Shown one piece after another: positions 1 through 5,973 of a stretch of 8,585 nucleotides of DNA; positions within the stretch are counted from its first letter, which is position 1, and every line of letters begins with the position of its first letter. The position numbers were made by a program, and so were the translations under genes. The stretch covers positions 1 to 8,585 of the forward strand of contig CAIVQM010000277.1 of assembly GCA_903908025.1 (NCBI GenBank), given 5' to 3'. Under the pieces are notes generated by a model. That model was not told where the DNA came from. It saw nothing but the letters and a program-made list of their open reading frames with translations, and did not search any database. Origin of the DNA: an uncultured bacterium (GTDB lineage: Bacteria > Actinomycetota > Actinomycetes > S36-B12).

Positions 1-1560
1 CGGTGCTACGAGGAAGCGCTCGTAGTCGGTGTTCATCGAGTAGCCGGAGAGCACGTTGAACAGGTTTGACACGTCCTCGCCGACGGCAGGATCGCAGGTG
101 AGCAGGCCGAGGTCCTCGTAGAGCCGAGCCGTCTTCGGGTGGTAGTTGCCGGTGCCGATGTGGCAGTAGCGACGGAGCTGGTCGCCGTCGTCGCGCACGA
201 CCATCGACAGCTTGCTGTGGGTCTTCAGGCCGACGAGGCCATAGACCACGTGGACGCCCGACTCCTCGAGCTTGCGGCCCCACTCGATGTTGTTCTGCTC
301 GTCGAACCGGGCCTTGATCTCAACCAGTGCGAGGACCTGCTTGCCCTCCTGCGCCGCATCGATCAGGGCATCGACGATCGGGGAGTCACCGGATGTCCGG
401 TACAGGGTCTGCTTGATCGCGAGGACCTGCGGATCGCGGGCCGCCTGCTCCAGGAAGAGCTGGACGCTCGTGGAGAACGAGTCGTAGGGGTGGTGCAGGA
501 GCACGTCGCGCTCGCGCATGACGGCCAGGACGTCGGGCGCGGTCGAACTCTCGACCTCGCTGAGCTGCCGCGATGTCTTGGGGACGAACTTCTTCTGCTT
601 CAGTTCATCGCGGTCGAGGCCGACGATGGTCCACAGCCCGGTGAGGTCCAGCGGGCCGGGCAGTCGGAACACCTCGAGTTCGTTGACACCGAGTTCGCTG
701 ATCAGCAGTTCGAGGACATGCGGGTCGATCGACTCCTCGACCTCGAGCCGCACGGGCGGGCCGAAGCGGCGACGCATGAGCTCGCGCTCGAGAGCCTGCA
801 GGAGGTTCTCGGCGTCGTCCTCCTCGACCTCGACGTCCTCGTTGCGGGTGACGCGGAAGGCGTGGGTCTGCTGGATCTCCATGCCGGGGAACAGGGCATG
901 AAGATGTGCGGCGATGACGTCCTCGAGTGGGACGAACCGTGCGGGTCCGACCTCGACGAACCGAGGGAGCAGCGGCGGCACCTTGACGCGGGCGAACAGC
1001 TCGGTTCCGGTCACGGGATTGCGCACGACGACGGCGAGGTTCATCGACAGGCCGCTGATGTAGGGGAACGGGTGCGACGGGTCGACGGCGAGCGGAGTGA
1101 GGACGGGGAAGACCTTGGCGTCGAAGAAGAGCTCGATCCCGGCCTTCTCGCTGGGGGTGAGCTGATCCCAGCGCAGCAGCTTGATGCCCTCGGCCTCGAG
1201 GTCGGGCATGATCACGTTGCCGAAGAGGTCGGCCTGCTGGCTCTGCAGGTCGTAGGCCCGCTGCCAGATGCTCTCAAGGACCTCGCGCGCCGTGTAGCCG
1301 CTGGCGGCCCGGACGGCGATACCCGTCGCGATTCGGCGCTTCAGGCCGGCCACGCGGACCATGAAGAACTCGTCGAGGTTGCTGGCGAAGATGGCCAGGA
1401 ACTTGGCCCGCTCGATCACCGGCAGGTCATCGTCCTGCGCCAGTTCGAGCACCCGCTGGTTGAACGCCAGCCACGAGAGCTCGCGATCGAGGAAGCGGTT
1501 CGCAGGCAGGGGCTCTTCGGCCCCTGCGGGCACGGGGGAAGCAGTCGGCTCGGAGGTCAC
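1..1560 (-). CDS. ppk1: Polyphosphate kinase 1 (RNA degradosome type), C-terminus cut by window edge
   Basis: Cytoplasmic or membrane-associated enzyme that reversibly moves the terminal phosphate of ATP onto inorganic polyphosphate. The visible 520 residues cover the N-terminal domain (N-R-F-L-D-R-E-L-S-W, then S-N-L-D-E-F-F with the ATP-contacting Asn at residue 61), the head domain and the first phospholipase-D-like domain. Catalytic landmarks are Arg388 (L-Y-R-T-S), Arg418 (K-A-R-F-D-E) and His467 in C-H-I-G-T-G-N-Y, which matches the phosphorylated histidine of the family. Actinobacterial homologues are about 740 residues, so roughly 200 C-terminal residues lie outside the window. The start is uncertain: GTG at 1560 is the first in-frame start after the mshD stop, but its ribosome-binding site is weak, and an in-frame ATG at 1665 lies inside mshD. 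It is the third gene of a glnR-mshD-ppk1 run. Family identity is very secure. Confidence 0.96.
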   Translation of the reverse strand, partial: MTSEPTASPVPAGAEEPLPANRFLDRELSWLAFNQRVLELAQDDDLPVIERAKFLAIFASNLDEFFMVRVAGLKRRIATGIAVRAASGYTAREVLESIWQRAYDLQSQQADLFGNVIMPDLEAEGIKLLRWDQLTPSEKAGIELFFDAKVFPVLTPLAVDPSHPFPYISGLSMNLAVVVRNPVTGTELFARVKVPPLLPRFVEVGPARFVPLEDVIAAHLHALFPGMEIQQTHAFRVTRNEDVEVEEDDAENLLQALERELMRRRFGPPVRLEVEESIDPHVLELLISELGVNELEVFRLPGPLDLTGLWTIVGLDRDELKQKKFVPKTSRQLSEVESSTAPDVLAVMRERDVLLHHPYDSFSTSVQLFLEQAARDPQVLAIKQTLYRTSGDSPIVDALIDAAQEGKQVLALVEIKARFDEQNNIEWGRKLEESGVHVVYGLVGLKTHSKLSMVVRDDGDQLRRYCHIGTGNYHPKTARLYEDLGLLTCDPAVGEDVSNLFNVLSGYSMNTDYERFLVAP

Positions 1561-1612
1561 CTGCGGATCGTCCCACAGCGAGGTGTCTGAGGCATTCGGG
1601 CGGTCGTTTTGT

Positions 1613-2539
1613 CTACCGGCGGAACAGGACGTCGGTGTCCCACCTGGCGAATCCCAGGCCCTCATAGAGGGAGATGGCCGCGGTGTTGGTCGCATCCACG
1701 TAGAGCATTGCCTGGCCCAGGTCGAGGGCGCGCAGGTGCTGGAGCCCGGCGAGGGTCAGGGCCCGGCCCAGGCCGCTGCCGCGCTCTGACGGCTCCACCC
1801 CGACCACGTAGACCTCACCGATGGGCTGGTGCGGGTGGCCGTCGTGCGTGGCACCCCCGCCGTGCACCTTCGTCCAGTGGAACCCGACCAGTCGGTCGTC
1901 GCGCCAGGCCATCAGGAAGCCGGCAGCCGAGAACCACGGCTCGCGGATCCGGAGAGTGAGATCGTCGATCCCCCAGCGGCCCTGGTCGGGCAGGCTGGCG
2001 AAGGCCTGGGCGTTCAGGTCGAGCCAGGCCTGTTCATCCACCCCGATCCGGAAGGGTTGGATCTCGACCCCGGCCGGGACGAGGGGGCGGGGCAGCGGTG
2101 CGTACAGGGAACGGCGCATCTGCCACAGGACGCGGGCGCGCGCGAACCCCATGCGCGCCGCGAGCTCGGCGGCGCCGGCCTGCTCCCCGTGGGCCCACAA
2201 CCGCATCCGGCCGTCCGGTGAGTGCTCGAGCAGCACCTCGATGAGCTGCTGCCCCAGGCCGTGTCGCCGCGCGTCCGGGCTGACGGCCAGCTCGGCGCTC
2301 GGCCCGTCGACCGGGTCGGTGGCATCGAGGTGGGCGTAGCCGACGATCGTGCCGTGCTCGTCGCGGGCCACGAGGTGCTGGCCGCGATCGTCGCCGCCCT
2401 GCTTCAGGTGCAGCCAGACGTGCTCGGAGAACGGCCGCAGGCCATCGTGGTCCGTGATGGTCTCGACGAGGGCAACGAGCGGCGTGATGGTGTCGGGGTC
2501 GAGGCGCGGACGGGCATCGACCTGGAAGATGCCGGTCAC
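1613..2539 (-). CDS. mshD: Mycothiol synthase (acetyl-CoA:Cys-GlcN-Ins acetyltransferase)
   Basis: Catalyses the last step of mycothiol synthesis, acetylating the cysteine amine of Cys-GlcN-Ins with acetyl-CoA in the cytoplasm. The 308-residue product has two tandem GNAT domains, the usual MshD layout and length (about 300-315). The N-terminal acetyl-CoA loop is V-S-P-D-A-R-R-H-G-L-G (86-96) and the C-terminal one is V-E-P-S-E-R-G-S-G-L-G (248-258). The latter follows the strongly conserved G-E-V-Y-V-V-G-V strand, and the protein ends with the L-Y-E-G-L-G-F GNAT motif near 291-297. GTG at 2539 is chosen because the open frame further upstream only reads antifold sequence through glnR in another frame. 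It starts 10 bp after the glnR stop with no clear Shine-Dalgarno, so translational coupling is likely. The presence of mshD implies that the host uses mycothiol. Confidence 0.95.
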   Translation of the reverse strand: MTGIFQVDARPRLDPDTITPLVALVETITDHDGLRPFSEHVWLHLKQGGDDRGQHLVARDEHGTIVGYAHLDATDPVDGPSAELAVSPDARRHGLGQQLIEVLLEHSPDGRMRLWAHGEQAGAAELAARMGFARARVLWQMRRSLYAPLPRPLVPAGVEIQPFRIGVDEQAWLDLNAQAFASLPDQGRWGIDDLTLRIREPWFSAAGFLMAWRDDRLVGFHWTKVHGGGATHDGHPHQPIGEVYVVGVEPSERGSGLGRALTLAGLQHLRALDLGQAMLYVDATNTAAISLYEGLGFARWDTDVLFRR

Positions 2540-2549
2540 CCGGTGCCGA

Positions 2550-3287
2550 TCAGGGCAGGACGGAGGCGGAATCCTCCGCGTCCGACATCGCCGCGCGGGT
2601 CGCGGCGTCGGTGCCGGCCGGCACGAATCGGTAGCCGACGTTGCGGACGGTGCCGATGAGCGCCTCGTGCTCGATGCCGAGCTTGGCGCGCAGGCGCCGG
2701 ACATGGACGTCGACCGTGCGGGTGCCACCGAAGTAGTCGTAACCCCAGACCTCCTGCAGGAGGACGGCGCGGGTGAAGACGCGTCCGGGGTGCTGGGCCA
2801 GGAACTTCAGCAGCTCGAACTCCTTGAAGGTGAGGTCGAGGGATCGCCCGCGCAGTTTGGCGGTGTAGGTGCCTTCGTCGATGTGCAGTTCGCCGCTGCG
2901 GATCTCCTCGGGTAGCTCCGGGGCCGCGCCGAGCGTGTCCTGCAGGCGGGAGATGGACAACCGCAGCCGGGCCTCGACTTCAGCGGGGGAACTGGTGTCG
3001 ACGAGGACGTCGTCCATGCCCCAGTCCCATTGGATGGCGGCGAGGCCCCCCTCGGTGGTGACCAGGATGAGGGGGACGTCGATGCCGGTCTGGCGCAGCA
3101 GCCGGGTCAGGCCGCGCACGGCTGGCAGGTCGCGGCGGCCGTCGACGAGGAGGACATCGCATGCTGGCGCGTTGAGAAGCGCGGTGGCCTCGGCCGGCAT
3201 GGTGCGCACGTGGTGGGCCAGCAGGCCGAGAGCGGGGAGCACCTCGGCTGAGGGCTCCATGGCGCGGGTCAGGAGGATCAGTCGCAC
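2550..3287 (-). CDS. glnR: GlnR, OmpR-family global nitrogen regulator
   Basis: Transcription factor that controls ammonium assimilation genes (glnA, amtB, nitrite reductase and others) in actinomycetes. The 245-residue product has a receiver-like domain (about 1-110) and an OmpR/PhoB winged helix (about 130-225) with the signature L-D-L-T-F-K-E-F-E-L-L and the recognition region G-G-T-R-T-V-D-V-H-V-R-R-L-R. The segment L-P-A-L-G-L-L with V-D-G-R-R-D-L-P is typical of GlnR rather than MtrA or PhoP. As in other GlnR proteins the phosphoacceptor pocket is incomplete: Asp49 and Arg51 are kept, consistent with an orphan regulator that has no kinase; no sensor kinase gene is adjacent. The start GTG at 3287 is chosen over the upstream in-frame GTG at 3296 because GGAGG at 3296-3300 sits 8 nt before it. 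It heads the glnR-mshD run and diverges from a hydrolase gene. Confidence 0.95.
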   Translation of the reverse strand: MRLILLTRAMEPSAEVLPALGLLAHHVRTMPAEATALLNAPACDVLLVDGRRDLPAVRGLTRLLRQTGIDVPLILVTTEGGLAAIQWDWGMDDVLVDTSSPAEVEARLRLSISRLQDTLGAAPELPEEIRSGELHIDEGTYTAKLRGRSLDLTFKEFELLKFLAQHPGRVFTRAVLLQEVWGYDYFGGTRTVDVHVRRLRAKLGIEHEALIGTVRNVGYRFVPAGTDAATRAAMSDAEDSASVLP

Positions 3288-3387
3288 GTGGTGCACCTCC
3301 TCGGACCGGGTCGGGTCGGCGCTGGGCCGCCGGGGGAAAGGCTACGCCACGGGCCTCGTCGACATCGCCCTGCGGGAGGATGGGACG
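3288..3387. promoter_or_regulatory. Divergent promoter region between glnR and the hydrolase operon
   Basis: About 100 bp separate the two divergent start codons, so both promoters should lie here. On the minus strand a TAGCCT (positions 3344 to 3339) fits the actinobacterial -10 pattern TAnnnT and would give glnR a leader of roughly 45 nt; I see no good -35 partner. Ribosome-binding sites are clear at both ends: GGAGG (minus strand, 3300-3296) for glnR and GGGAGGA (3374-3380) for the hydrolase. No convincing plus-strand promoter or GlnR box is visible. The region is inferred from layout; the -10 call is weak. Confidence 0.45.
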
Positions 3388-4173
3388 GTGACGGAGCGGC
3401 AGATGCAGACCCTGACAGCGACCGATGGGGTCGCCATCAGCGCTGTCCACGTACCTGACCCGCAGCGCCGCACCGACCTGTGTCTCGTGGTGGTGCCCGG
3501 CTTCACGGGCAACTGGCGCCAGGAGCGGGTGCAGAAGGTGATCGGGCGACTGTCGGCCTTCGGCGGGATCGTCGCGATCGATCTGCGTGGTCATGGCAGG
3601 TCGGGTGGATCGACCACCGTGGGCGACGAGGAGGTCCGCGACGTCGAGGCCGCGGTGGTCTGGGCCCGTGCCCTCGGCTACCGGGATGTCGTCACGGTCG
3701 GCTTCTCCCTGGGCGGTGCGGTCGTCCTGCGCGAGGCGGCGTTGATGACTGGTGGTCCCGGACGGGTGGATGCCGTCGTCAGTGTCAGCGCGCCGGCCTT
3801 CTGGTATTACCGGGGCACGCGCATCATGCGGGTGGCGCACTGGCTGGTCGAGACCCGTCCCGGCCGCCTCGTGATGCGCGCACGGGGAACGCGCGTGAGT
3901 TCGCGCATGTGGACGGAGCCGCTGCCGATGCCGCCGCACGAAGCGGCGGCGCTGCTCGGCGACATTCCGCTGCTCATCGTCCATGGCGATATCGATCACT
4001 ACTTCCCACTCGAGCACCCGCGCACCATCCACGACTCGGCCAGGGGCTCCGGCGTGCGCGCCGAAATGTGGGTCGAACCGGGCTTCCGGCATGCCGAGTC
4101 GAGCATCTCCGTCGAGGCGCTCGACCGGATCGGCGCATGGGCGCGGGAATGCCTGCCTGTGCAGGAGGGTTGA
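3388..4173 (+). CDS. Alpha/beta hydrolase, substrate unknown
   Basis: A 261-residue cytoplasmic alpha/beta hydrolase with a complete catalytic triad: nucleophile elbow G-F-S-L-G-G with Ser107, acid Asp203 in H-G-D-I-D-H-Y-F-P, and His235 in G-F-R-H-A-E-S. The oxyanion-side motif V-V-P-G-F-T-G-N-W (35-43) and the strand I-A-I-D-L-R-G-H-G-R-S (62-72) are typical of the esterase/lipase branch of the fold. Substrate cannot be read from sequence. GTG at 3388 is preferred over ATG at 3403 because GGGAGGA ends 7 nt before it. The long open frame running upstream to 2869 is antisense to glnR and is not part of the gene. It is the first gene of the plus-strand block, 7 bp ahead of the thioredoxin gene, whose ribosome-binding site lies in its last codons. 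Confidence 0.9.
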   Translation: MTERQMQTLTATDGVAISAVHVPDPQRRTDLCLVVVPGFTGNWRQERVQKVIGRLSAFGGIVAIDLRGHGRSGGSTTVGDEEVRDVEAAVVWARALGYRDVVTVGFSLGGAVVLREAALMTGGPGRVDAVVSVSAPAFWYYRGTRIMRVAHWLVETRPGRLVMRARGTRVSSRMWTEPLPMPPHEAAALLGDIPLLIVHGDIDHYFPLEHPRTIHDSARGSGVRAEMWVEPGFRHAESSISVEALDRIGAWARECLPVQEG

Positions 4174-4180
4174 GCGCGAC

Positions 4181-4693
4181 GTGAGCGGAGTCTGGATCGT
4201 CATCGGGGTGCTGATTGCGGCGACGGCCTTCGGTTTCTGGAACCGGTGGTCGTCGGGTCGGATCAAGCAGACCGCGGTTCCTCGCGGCCTGTCCGGCATC
4301 ACGCCCGCATCCGACGACGACCCGCTGGCCGATATCGAGTCCGATCCGGTCGCCGCGCCAGTGGGTGCGCTCGTGACCGTTCTCGACGGGCGGCTTGGGG
4401 AGCGGGCCACGATGGTCCAGTTCTCCAGCGCCTTCTGCCAGCCCTGTCGCGCGACGCGGCGCATCCTGGAGGAGGTCGCGACGATGGTCTCCGGCGTCTC
4501 GCACGTGGAGATCGATGCCGAGGATCACCTCGACCTCGTGCGGGCCCTCGATATCCGCCGCACGCCGACAGTGCTTTTCCTGGATGCGCAGGGCATCCAG
4601 CGCAAGCATGCAAGTGGCCTGCCCCGGAAGGCGGACGTCATCGCCGCGCTCGGCGAGATCATCCCGGGCGGCCCCGAGGACTTCGCCATCTAG
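4181..4693 (+). CDS. Membrane-anchored thioredoxin-fold protein (ThiX-like)
   Basis: A 170-residue thiol-disulfide protein. Residues 2-20 form one hydrophobic helix without a cleavage site or lipobox, followed by N-R-W and a hydrophilic linker (to about 60) and then a thioredoxin domain (about 64-165). The active site is F-C-Q-P-C with Cys86 and Cys89, and the cis-proline is Pro129 in R-R-T-P-T-V. A glutamine-proline dipeptide between the cysteines differs from the classical Gly-Pro. Membrane topology is not certain; the basic residues right after the helix suggest that the domain may be cytoplasmic. GTG 4181 follows the hydrolase stop by 7 bp with GGAGGG at 4164-4169. It resembles the M. tuberculosis gene called thiX near glnR, which is recalled, not searched. 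A role with the downstream DUF4395 protein is inference from synteny. Confidence 0.88.
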   Translation: MSGVWIVIGVLIAATAFGFWNRWSSGRIKQTAVPRGLSGITPASDDDPLADIESDPVAAPVGALVTVLDGRLGERATMVQFSSAFCQPCRATRRILEEVATMVSGVSHVEIDAEDHLDLVRALDIRRTPTVLFLDAQGIQRKHASGLPRKADVIAALGEIIPGGPEDFAI

Positions 4694-4809
4694 TTCGGCG
4701 GGGCTGCGAATCATTCGCAGCAACCAAGGGGTCGTTGCTGCGGAATGGGGCGGGTCGGCTTCGTGTCAGGTGCGGTTACGGTTCGGGTCACCTAGGCAGG
4801 GGAGGCACC
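4694..4809 (+). promoter_or_regulatory. Leader/intergenic region upstream of the DUF4395 gene, with possible promoter
   Basis: This 116 bp stretch is the longest non-coding gap in the window. Its first half carries two overlapping inverted repeats, listed separately. Its second half has TACGGT at 4777-4782, which fits TAnnnT and would place transcription start near 4789, about 20 nt before the ATG; the -35 region is poor. A GGTTAC...GGTCACC near-mirror element (4774-4792) surrounds it. A strong purine tract GGGGAGG (4799-4805) ends 4 nt before the DUF4395 start. The layout suggests partial separation of the hydrolase-thioredoxin pair from the genes downstream. Confidence 0.4.
4703..4745 (+). 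repeat. Two overlapping inverted repeats able to form alternative stem-loops
   Basis: The first is a perfect inverted repeat, GCTGCGAAT-C-ATTCGCAGC (4703-4721), which as RNA could form a 7 bp stem with a 5 nt loop. The second pairs CGCAGCAAC (4716-4724) with GTTGCTGCG (4734-4742) across a 9 nt loop. They share the middle arm, so only one can form at a time. A third near-copy of the motif, GCTGCGGAAT, is part of the right arm (4737-4746). There is no T-tract, so a classical intrinsic terminator is not shown; a protein operator, an RNA switch or a processing site are alternatives. The inverted repeats are seen directly; function is inferred. Confidence 0.6.
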
Positions 4810-5295
4810 ATGAGTTCCGATGTGACGAAGTCCGACGTGTTGACGGGTGCCGACCTCGACTGCTCGCCGCGAACCCAGGTCGACCCGCGTGGACCGAGAT
4901 TCGGCGCCGCGGTGACCACGATCGTGCTGGCGCTCGCCCTCATCTTCGCTGGCTCAACGTTCGGAACCGTCCTGATCGCCTGGCAGACCCTCGTCTTCGC
5001 GCTGGGTGCGATCGTGGGGCTGCAGGCCCAGCCCTACGGCATCTTCTTCCGTTCCGTCATCAAGCCGCGACTCTCCCCGCCCGCCGAACTCGAGGACGCC
5101 GCGCCGCCGCGGTTCGCCCAGGCGGTCGGCCTCGCCTTCCTCGTGGTGGCGCTCGTTGCGGCCCTCCTGGGCGCCACGGTGGTCGCGACGGTCGCTGTCG
5201 CCTTCGCCCTCGCTGCTGCCTTCCTGAATGCCGCCTTCGGCTTCTGCCTGGGCTGCGAGATGTACCTGCTGGGTCAGCGCCTGCTGCACCGCTAG
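4810..5295 (+). CDS. DUF4395 family integral membrane protein
   Basis: A 161-residue protein with about four membrane helices (roughly 33-50, 53-72, 104-121 and 123-145) after a hydrophilic N-terminus. The motif V-D-P-R-G-P-R-F (24-31) just before the first helix and the C-terminal F-C-L-G-C-E (145-150, Cys146 and Cys149) are hallmarks of DUF4395. The CxxC pair at a membrane edge suggests redox or metal chemistry, but the family has no proven function. In many actinobacteria this gene lies between a thioredoxin gene and a rhodanese-type sulfurtransferase gene; the thioredoxin neighbour is here and the sulfurtransferase is not. The start ATG 4810 has GGAGG 4 nt upstream, and the frame upstream is non-coding. 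The reading frame is shared with the next two ORFs, each closed by TAG. Confidence 0.85.
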   Translation: MSSDVTKSDVLTGADLDCSPRTQVDPRGPRFGAAVTTIVLALALIFAGSTFGTVLIAWQTLVFALGAIVGLQAQPYGIFFRSVIKPRLSPPAELEDAAPPRFAQAVGLAFLVVALVAALLGATVVATVAVAFALAAAFLNAAFGFCLGCEMYLLGQRLLHR

Positions 5296-5304
5296 GCTTC
5301 GAGC

Positions 5305-5406
5305 ATGGTTGAGGTCTTCTACACGGGACTCCTGATCGTGGCTATGGCCGCGGCCGGCTGGTTCGCGTTCTTCGTCGTCTACAAGTTGTTCAAGGGGCAG
5401 GCCTAG
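5305..5406 (+). CDS. Small single-helix membrane protein, 33 residues, unrecognised
   Basis: A short ORF between the DUF4395 and nitrobindin genes. It reads M-V-E-V-F-Y-T-G, then one hydrophobic segment (about 8-27, rich in Ala, Phe, Val), then the basic end Y-K-L-F-K-G-Q-A. This gives a positive-inside prediction with the C-terminus in the cytoplasm. Evidence for coding is the fit of the ORF exactly into the gap: it begins 9 bp after the DUF4395 stop and its TAG directly abuts the GTG of the nitrobindin gene, whose AAGGGG ribosome-binding site lies inside it. Codons are G/C-ending. Its own ribosome-binding site is weak, so it would rely on coupling to DUF4395. I do not recognise a family. 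It may act as a small partner of the DUF4395 protein, which is inference. Confidence 0.68.
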   Translation: MVEVFYTGLLIVAMAAAGWFAFFVVYKLFKGQA

Positions 5407-5970
5407 GTGCTCTCGCCGGACGGCTCCGGGATCGAGGTCCACGCTGACCTGCGACCCCTGTCCTGGCTGATTGGCCGCTGGGTCGGTGTCGGCACGGGGC
5501 AGTACCCCACGATCGCGAACTTCCGGTTCGGCCAGGAGGTGCTGTTCAGCACCGACGGTCGGCCGTTCCTGTCGTACCTGTCGCGCAGTTGGCTGCTCGA
5601 CGACGACGGCAACCATGTGAAGCCACTGGCGACCGAGGCCGGCTTCTGGCGGCCGCGTCCGGACAACGAGATCGAGATGACCCTTGCCCATCCGACGGGC
5701 TATGCCGAGCTCTGGCTGGGCAACCTTGAGGTCACCGGTCTGGAGGATGCCCGCATCACCGGCGCGCGCGCCACCCTCACGACCGATGTCATCTCGCGCT
5801 CACCGAGTGCCAAGGACTACTCGAGGGGCAGCCGCCTATACGGCCTGGTCGAGGGCCGCCTTCTCTGGACATTCGACATGGCCGCGATGGGACAGCCGCT
5901 CGTCAACCATCTGGCCGCGACCCTGTCCCCGGCGAATGAGGCGGCCGTGGCCGTCGACGTCGAGGAGTAG
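5407..5970 (+). CDS. Nitrobindin-family heme-binding beta-barrel protein (FABP-like, putative peroxynitrite isomerase)
   Basis: A 187-residue protein of the nitrobindin / THAP4-like family, a ten-stranded barrel that binds ferric heme. Characterised members bind NO and convert peroxynitrite to nitrate. The family motif G-R-W-V-G-V-G-T-G-Q-Y-P-T-I is at 23-36, G-F-W-R-P at 79-83, and the proximal heme ligand is expected at His168 in P-L-V-N-H-L-A-A-T-L, which matches the conserved C-terminal H-L-x-A-x-L of mycobacterial relatives. M. tuberculosis carries a homologue (Rv0813c) in the same glnR neighbourhood, as I recall. Length is normal for the family. Start GTG 5407 directly follows the TAG of the small ORF, with AAGGGG at 5392-5397. 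No signal peptide, so cytoplasmic. The neighbour Nur-like regulator gene starts 3 bp after its stop. Confidence 0.9.
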   Translation: MLSPDGSGIEVHADLRPLSWLIGRWVGVGTGQYPTIANFRFGQEVLFSTDGRPFLSYLSRSWLLDDDGNHVKPLATEAGFWRPRPDNEIEMTLAHPTGYAELWLGNLEVTGLEDARITGARATLTTDVISRSPSAKDYSRGSRLYGLVEGRLLWTFDMAAMGQPLVNHLAATLSPANEAAVAVDVEE

Positions 5971-5973
5971 ATC

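Noticed and set aside
139..1590. Long plus-strand open frame of 483 codons
   Set aside because: It is antisense to ppk1, whose reading frame matches polyphosphate kinase along its whole visible length; long antisense frames are expected in high-GC DNA.
2540..2728. N-terminal extension of mshD to 2728
   Set aside because: The extension overlaps the DNA-binding end of glnR in another frame and reads as Ser/Arg/Pro-rich shadow sequence; the MshD fold begins just after GTG 2539.
2869..3387. N-terminal extension of the hydrolase frame
   Set aside because: It is antisense to glnR and would pass through the divergent promoter region; a good ribosome-binding site precedes GTG 3388.
2980..4464. Long minus-strand open frame of 494 codons
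   Set aside because: It is antisense to the hydrolase and thioredoxin genes, which have intact catalytic motifs; its own sequence is low-complexity Arg/Pro/His-rich with no fold signature.
4774..4792. GlnR-box-like pair GTTAC...GTCAC upstream of DUF4395
   Set aside because: The half-sites resemble the gTnAc element, but their spacing is one base off the 11 bp period of known GlnR boxes and no GaAAc-type half-site lies at the right place.
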